Shown here in pieces: positions 58,171-64,000 of a stretch of 64,000 nt of DNA; positions within the stretch are counted from its first letter, which is position 1, and each line of letters opens with the position of its first letter. The translations under genes were made by a program, and so were the position numbers. The stretch comes from Nelumbo lutea (lineage: Eukaryota > Streptophyta > Magnoliopsida > Proteales > Nelumbonaceae). The notes below the pieces were generated by a model, which was not told the origin of the DNA, did not search any database, and saw nothing but the letters and a program-made list of their open reading frames with translations. The DNA lies in the NCBI GenBank assembly GCA_022828595.1, contig JAKGHH010000003.1:97673583-97737582 (forward strand), read 5' to 3'.

Positions 58171-58839
58171 ATCAACAATGCACCCCATATAGGTTGCCCC
58201 ACAGACCACAACACCTTTCCCAATGCACGATGAAATGTGCATGTGGAGCGCCAGTGAAATCTCGTGGACTCGTTATCACTTAACACCATGGTAGATGATC
58301 CTATGCAAAGGTGATTTACAAATCACAATTCACAAACAATAATTACTCATCGCCAAAAAAATACAATAATTACTCGATGCCTTAATATTCCCAATTATTC
58401 AGGGTAAATATTGTTTTCTTTGATGGCAAATTGACTTGTTGGCATGACCTAAAAGCAACCATTTCAATTATTTTTAGAATTTATTATTATTTTATTAATT
58501 TTTTTTGGTAGCTTATTTATCCATCAAAACTTGTATTAATGTAAGAGATTAGGAATGGTTGGTAAACCTTTTTTCTTTTTTATTGTCTATATAAAATGTT
58601 ACATCAGCTATAAAAAAAAAGAAAAAGAAAAAAATACATCTTCTACATGTTTTCTCAAAACAAATTGAATTTTGATTCAATAGAAAATACTCCTATTTAA
58701 AAAAAAAATCATCATCATCTAAGCCTTGTCACGGCCATATGGGACAACCATGATATTAGAAAGACATAATATTGAAAAAACTTATAACCAAACCAATCAA
58801 CCAGCATCTTAGTAATGCTAACCAATCGTTTACACTATA

Positions 58840-58870
<31 letters not shown>

Positions 58871-60149
58871 CAACCAATCACATAGATTTTCATCAAAATT
58901 CACATGACAAAGTATTTCTATTATCATAAAATCATATCTTTCCGGCATCATGGATTTTTCATATCTTATTATCATATTTGATTTTTTTCTTCATTCTCAC
59001 ATGTTATAACATACATCTGCATGCGCAAACCCCAACCAAAGGACCATTAAAAGAACACACCACCAGAAAAAGATAAAGAGATGGCCCTTGCTTTTATGCC
59101 ATGGCTACATTGAACAAAGACTAAAAACATGCATTGTTAGAAAGAAATAGAATTAACAATCCGAAGAGATGAAGAGACACCGAATCAATGCCATAAAATA
59201 CTACAAATTTCTGATCCATATGAGTTATTGGGCTCTGCATTAAGCATCCAATCCTATATAAACAATGCAAAACCTAGTGCTGCTCGACAGATAATTTTCT
59301 CTTTTTCCAATAAAGATGGAAAAGTAATAAATATATATTCATTCTTCATTTTGCTTTTTGTCATTTGTTGCTTTTGCCAAGTTCCCATCATAAATTAACA
59401 TCTGAAGAGTTAATATTATAGTATTAATTAAACCACATACCTAACTACCAACACTCATTCGCCAATTGAAAAGAAATGGGAAACGTATATGACAACCAAT
59501 TCACAAGCATCATTATACACCCAAAAATTATATTTAAGAAACTGTATTAAATTTTTTTTGGAGAAATACGGACAGGTCTAATGTAAAATTCTGAATTTTG
59601 CTGCAATTTTATACATTTAAGAATTCAAAAATTCACACCCTATGTATTTGTCTCAGCCTGTAAATTGACATCAATTCCGAGCTGGCACCAATTGTACTTT
59701 AGGCCTATCAATTCTGACCCAGGGCTGAACGGTCATTCTCCCTTTTTTTTGGTAAATAATTCAAAAAAATTGTGCTCAAGATCCCATCAAATAATTATCA
59801 TGAATAATAGGTGCCATTAAGCAATTTGGTTCCTACTAATGTCATTATGGGTTCGACGAAGTCTCAATCTAGTGTTTACCAAAATTTTGTTTAAATGTAT
59901 CCTTTTCATTTATATATGTATATATATTATTTAATTAAAAGATAAAGAGAAATTTTAGAGTCTTTGGCATTGCTGTTGCTTCTAATCTCAACGTTTGTCC
60001 TTGGGCCTCTACTTGGTTGCCATTGTAAGTGTTTTGATTTCACCAAAACTTACACTATGTTTGGTTTGACAGATAACTACCAAAAAAATGTTGGACAGAT
60101 TCCGGTGTTTGTATCGTCCTCCACAAGGGGTTATATAGTCACTTTTTTT
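58171..60149. other. AT-rich intergenic sequence with a small RTE tail
   Basis: No gene seen. A short RTE-LINE 3' tail on the minus strand lies at about 58709-58765 (atcatcatcatctaagcctt, then gccatatgggacaacc). A (TA)n(AAT)n run is at 58836-58870. The 62-codon frame at 59964 shows no family signal. Confidence 0.5.
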
Positions 60150-60665
60150 TAGAGGTGTAAATCGGGCCATACCGTGACCCGACACAATTGTATGGGCCGA
60201 TGGATTGTGCCAGAGGTTTTAGGTCATCGGGCCGGGCTGGCATGGCCTGCACTGTTGTGCCGTGTTACCTGTGGCCCAGTGGTTGGCTTGGCCCAGCTCA
60301 TTTATATTATTTATATATATAATATATAATAAAATAAACAGTTTTCTTTTTCAAATTTCTTATATTATATTATTTAATTATTGTATATATAAACAATTGT
60401 ATACATCAAAATTCATATAAAGTTAAAGTTTTAAGTTTTTTTTTTCAAATTTTTAAATAAAAAACTTTGGCCTAGTCTACGGCCTGGCCTGGCCCAATGT
60501 CCAACACACATACCAGCCTGCCCCGGCTCAACATGGGCCCGCATGAGCTTGGGCCATATGCCATGCCGAGCCGATCTCCCAAAATATTCCAGGGTAGGGA
60601 GGCACGGCCTGACCCGACCCACACTTTGTGCAGGCCGTGCCATGCCAACCCGTTTTACACCTCTA
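60150..60665. mobile_element. hAT-like MITE, GC-rich (516 bp)
   Basis: The left end is TAGAGGTGTAAATCGGGCC and the inverted right end TAGAGGTGTAAAACGGGTT. It is inserted in a T-run, so the 8-bp duplication (cttttttt / tttttttc) is not decisive. The interior is full of ggcccggcc-type words. It has the same terminus class as the elements at 25756 and 62247. Confidence 0.75.
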
Positions 60666-61231
60666 TTTTTTTCACTTTTAGGTTGTGTGTAAATTACTTT
60701 TGAAAACACCTTTTTGACTTTCCCCCTTCATTGGGTCATTTCCACTTCTGTCTTATGTGGTGTCAAATGTTTTTTTTTTCCTGAATTTTAAAGGCGTGTT
60801 TCTGACAAAATGGTTGCTTTTGATTTTGAAAACAAAATGAATTGACATTTTAGCAAAATCAGTACAATTTTGCAAATGTGGAAGTAACAAAAACGACCAT
60901 TATGTCTAATACTAAAATCAAATGCAAGCGTTGCTACATCAACCATGACACAAATCACACCCTTGTATGCTCTCTTCAACGACTGTATAGTTTTCATAGG
61001 TCCCTTTTGCATTATTATGAACAGTATTTTATTTAGAGTTTTTATGAATATTGCTTGTTTAATTGTTAAAATAATTAAATAATAAATTTTTTTAAGGATA
61101 TTGTTGTCTGCCTAACTTCAGTTTCAGCTATTAATGAATACACATCCTCTTTAAAATCTTATTCACTTACAAAACAAAGCAAAAAGTTTTTGAATTCAAC
61201 ATCTCGGGCGCTGTTATCAAACTGCCCATAA

Positions 61232-61304
61232 GGCTGTGTTTGATTTGAAAGAAAAGATAATAAAAGGAAGAAAAAGGTAGAGAAACCTACACCAAACACA
61301 GGCC
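61232..61304. mobile_element. Tourist-like mini-MITE (73 bp)
   Basis: The left end GGCTGTGTTTGATTTG and the inverted right end GGCCTGTGTTTGGTGT follow TAA (61229-61231); the right flank is aaa. It shares the internal aaagaaaag with the element at 12653-12754. Confidence 0.5.
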
Positions 61305-62246
61305 AAACCACCCAAACGCAAAGGAGCAAAGGAGTAAGGCAAAAGCAAAAAAAATATTGAGTGCTTTTCTTTGTGAAAGGTCAAGGCCATCCCCATTGTA
61401 TTTTCTTTATTGTTTGTACTCTCTCTATCGCTTGATTGCTTCCTTTGTCTGTTGGCATGAGAATCTTAACCAAGGAAATGGGAATTTCCCAGTAACCTTG
61501 CTTTTAAGTTTTAATTACAGTGTTGAAGGCCAGATGGGATTAGTCATTGAAACTGATGATTCAGCTTTAATCGTCGATCTCATTCCGAAAAGAGCAACTT
61601 CTCAGTAGGTTGGATTTATTCCTCACATTTCCTGTAATATATATATATATAACGGATATTCCTATTGTACGGCTGGATAAATTTGACCAACAATGCATTA
61701 TGATCAGCAGATCCGGACTCAGCTACGGATATTAACACTTCTTGGAGTAAGGACTACGGAACCAAATGTTGTGACTTGTGAGCCCTCTGAGCTCTCCAGC
61801 TTTTGCCTCAAAAATCAAAAACATGACCTGGCCCACAAGCCATAAGTACGCACTACAAAGCGATGGTTGTGAAACAGGTCCACTGCAGCGAATGGAAAAA
61901 AGTCTGACTTCGTGCTAGATTATTAAAATATCTTAAATTTAATATTAATTTTAGAATGTCTCAAATTTTATCTAAATTTCTAAAACCTTAAGATTTCATA
62001 ATTTCATTTCTAAAATATTTTAAATTTTAGTTTTTTTTTTATAATTCTATTTTAAAAATAATTTCGAAATTTAATGTATTTTTAAATGGTTGCTTCGAGA
62101 TAAAAAAATTTAAAGATTCCTTATCCACATCTCTAATGGGTGATCTGCCCTGAACCTACCCCGCCACCAGCGATCGCCGATGGGTGTGGACGGGGTAGGG
62201 GATTTTGAGTAGAGTGTTCGAGATGCTCAAGTGTCATTCTTATCAA
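61305..62246. other. Intergenic sequence
   Basis: No supported gene. The 83-codon frame at 61357-61608 lacks a recognisable domain. A short (TA)n is at 61638-61650. Confidence 0.4.
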
Positions 62247-62504
62247 TAGAGGATGACCATTAGGTCGGGTTCAATACGGGTTTGCCTAAATCCAAACCCA
62301 ATCCGAAGTAGTATCGGTCTGAACCCAACCCGATCCAAGAGGGGTACTGAACCTGCCCATCTTCAAGGCTGCTGTCTCAATGGCTCTGGTCAGAACGGGT
62401 CCACTTCAACTCGAACCCAATCTGAAACCCGATCAAGACCGAACCGACCATAGCCCACTAGCTGGTTGATGATCAAGACCTAACCCGACCCACTGACATC
62501 CCTG
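62247..62504. mobile_element. hAT-like MITE, family with GGGTCGGGTT interior
   Basis: The left end tagaggatgaccattaggtc is followed by gggttc. The inverted right end reads cagggatgtcagtgggtcgg followed by gtta. The inside alternates aacccaa and cggttc words. The target-site duplication was not found. It lies about 260 bp upstream of the start codon of the gene that follows. Confidence 0.6.
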
Positions 62505-62763
62505 CACCGGGGTGATGAGTATCATTCAGGTCTTTGTCTGGTCGGGTCGAAGAACCAATCACATAACGGACCACGAGAACGGTATTTCCAACTTCCAAGC
62601 AGCGGATTCTAGACTCTAGAGACGACTTTTGATCCTTAGTTTTTCTCTGTATCCTGAGATTTGTGTGGTCTACAATTGTCCCGCCAACTCAAATATCAGC
62701 TCCATTTGTCTTCTCTTGAGCTCTACTCCCTTCCATCAGTGTCTGTAAGTTCTGCATTCGAAA

Positions 62764-64000
62764 ATGGAGAGTTGTTGCTCCACAAAACTTTCAACGTCTT
62801 CTTTCTCTACTTTTCAGGTAATCTCACTTCTCCTTCAATGCTGCCTTGTGTCTCCGCTTTCCAAATTGGGTTCTTCTATTGAAGATGTTATCTGCAACGA
62901 CAAGAATTTCTGAAGTAAAAAAGCTCTTCTTCGAAAACTATAAGAAGGAAATATGGGTTCTTTAATTCGTTCTTCATTCTTGTTCCCCATGTCCTAATTG
63001 ATAGAGTTTGTTCTCAGTTTCGAATGGTTTCCAAAAGTGGATATAATTACATTGTAAAATTCCGAATACTGATTTGAGAAATTGCAAATTTCTCACCAGT
63101 TATATGGCATTTTGAGAAAGCTGAATATAGTGGGATGCATTTATACATTGTTCCAATACTCCCTAATATTTTATACGAGTACATGCCAATAAGAAAGGTT
63201 CTGTTGTTTGAATTTTCAAATTATTACGCCATTTCACTATTGTCATCCTAGATGAGCAAGCACCGGACCTTCCAAATGTCTCTTGAAAAAGTAAACATGT
63301 AAGATTCCATTTAATTTGTTTTTCTGGGTATGCAACTGTTTCGTTTAATGGCTTAGCTGGTTGATGATCAGGTCGAGTTTTGAAAGCAAAGTTGTGTGTA
63401 TCTGGAACTTTTGTTAATTGGTTTTAATGGTGAAATTCACTACTACTTGAATTTTGTTATGTTGGCACTAGTTGGATTAGATGGTCATCTTCATACTGGA
63501 TCACTGAATTAAATGGTATTGCAGGGGTTTTCTTCATCACCTGTTGTTAGGAGATTTTCTAAGAACACTTCACATCAGAGACTACTCTTCCACCCACATT
63601 CTAAACAATTTCTTCAACTTAATGACAGACTGCGGTCTTCTCTTTACCACCATACCAAGAATTCATACTTCTTACAAACGAATAGACGACCCATAGTTGC
63701 AGAAGCTAGCAAGCAGAGTTGGGATTTTGGCAGATTTTTGAAGACATTATACTTTTTTAATGGGCCTCCATCTCATTCTAATGTGGGTTACCGTTTTCAT
63801 TTTCCTTTATGTCTTTATTAACCAATCATATATATTTCTTAAAGATATCAACTTTTCTCATGTTTTACCTAATGAGATCCTTTTCTCTGTTAAGTTCTTT
63901 GAATTTCTAATTGCAAAACTATCAAGCCCAAAAGCCAGTGAACCAGTAAAGGCAATGGAAACCTCGGATGTCATCCTAGTTGCTGGAGCCACTGGAGGTG
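62764..64000 (+). CDS. Plastid-targeted NAD(P)-binding Rossmann-fold protein, 5' part
   Basis: The window shows exon 1 (62764-62817), exon 2 (63525-63782) and the start of exon 3 (63895 to the window end), all phase 0 with GT-AG borders. Exon 1 encodes MESCCSTKLSTSSFSTFQ. Together with exon 2 it forms a Ser/Arg-rich, acid-poor chloroplast transit peptide (GFSSSPVVRRFSKNTSHQ). Then comes SWDFGRFLKTLYFFNGPP and, in exon 3, FEFLIAKLSSPKASEPVKAM followed by DVILVAGATGG, the start of an NAD(P)-binding GxxGG loop. I recall this combination from Arabidopsis At4g18810-type atypical short-chain dehydrogenases; that match is from memory. The ATG at 63513 is just upstream of the exon 2 acceptor and is not the true start. 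The exon 2 donor (AAT/GTGGGT) is the weakest junction. Confidence 0.82.

Noticed and set aside
61357..61608. 83-codon ORF ending IETDDSALIVDLIPKRATSQ
   Set aside because: No splice context, family or conserved motif; composition changes halfway. Not supportable as a gene.
63513..63821. Start codon at 63513 as the gene start for the Rossmann protein
   Set aside because: The ATG is 12 bp upstream of a TTGCAG acceptor. An upstream exon at 62764-62817 joins in phase and gives a proper transit peptide.
1..64000. Prokaryotic features, CRISPR arrays, tRNA or rRNA genes
   Set aside because: No spaced direct-repeat array, cloverleaf with A/B boxes, or rRNA sequence was recognised; the exon structure is clearly that of a plant nuclear genome.

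Overview
The window is nuclear DNA from a flowering plant. It has large split genes with GT-AG introns, Ty1/copia and Ty3/gypsy LTR retrotransposons, LINEs with RNase H domains, RTE-type LINE ends, many MITEs, and proteins of plant-only families. The AT-rich intergenic DNA and the element mix suggest a non-grass angiosperm (woody dicot or magnoliid grade). That placement is inference; no species can be named from the sequence.

Layout. 1-5.4 kb: gene-free AT-rich DNA with a hAT-like MITE and several generations of tandem or segmental duplication. 5.4-7.9 kb (minus): an SD2-5-like G-type lectin receptor kinase reading frame broken by five frameshifts, with a 378-bp tandem duplication in its upstream region. 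10.2-13.2 kb (minus): a four-exon gene for a secreted plant protein of unknown function, carrying one in-frame stop; two tiny Tourist-like MITEs sit in its first intron. 13.5-23.4 kb: a repeat pile-up made of a MULE-like MITE, a CDPK retropseudogene cut by a gypsy LTR (with a 25-bp minisatellite in its U3), a truncated copia element and a LINE. 25.8-34.9 kb: a hAT-like MITE carrying a second MITE, an RTE fragment, a poly(A) insertion and a near-complete 5.9-kb LINE with an 18-bp target-site duplication.

35.2-52.7 kb (minus): the best gene of the window, an intact 504-residue TPT/SLC35-type nucleotide-sugar or sugar-phosphate transporter (similar to Arabidopsis At1g06470) in eleven coding exons, one of them only 13 nt. 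Its 8.5-kb fourth intron holds a complete copia element that itself carries a LINE and a MITE. 53.2-62.7 kb: MITE-rich intergenic DNA. 62.8-64.0 kb (plus): the 5' end of a gene for a plastid-targeted NAD(P)-binding Rossmann protein, running off the window.

The genes are independent housekeeping or receptor-type loci and form no pathway. I found no evidence of a new multi-gene system. The notable content is gene structure (microexon, giant intron, broken genes) and layered transposon history with readable target-site duplications.
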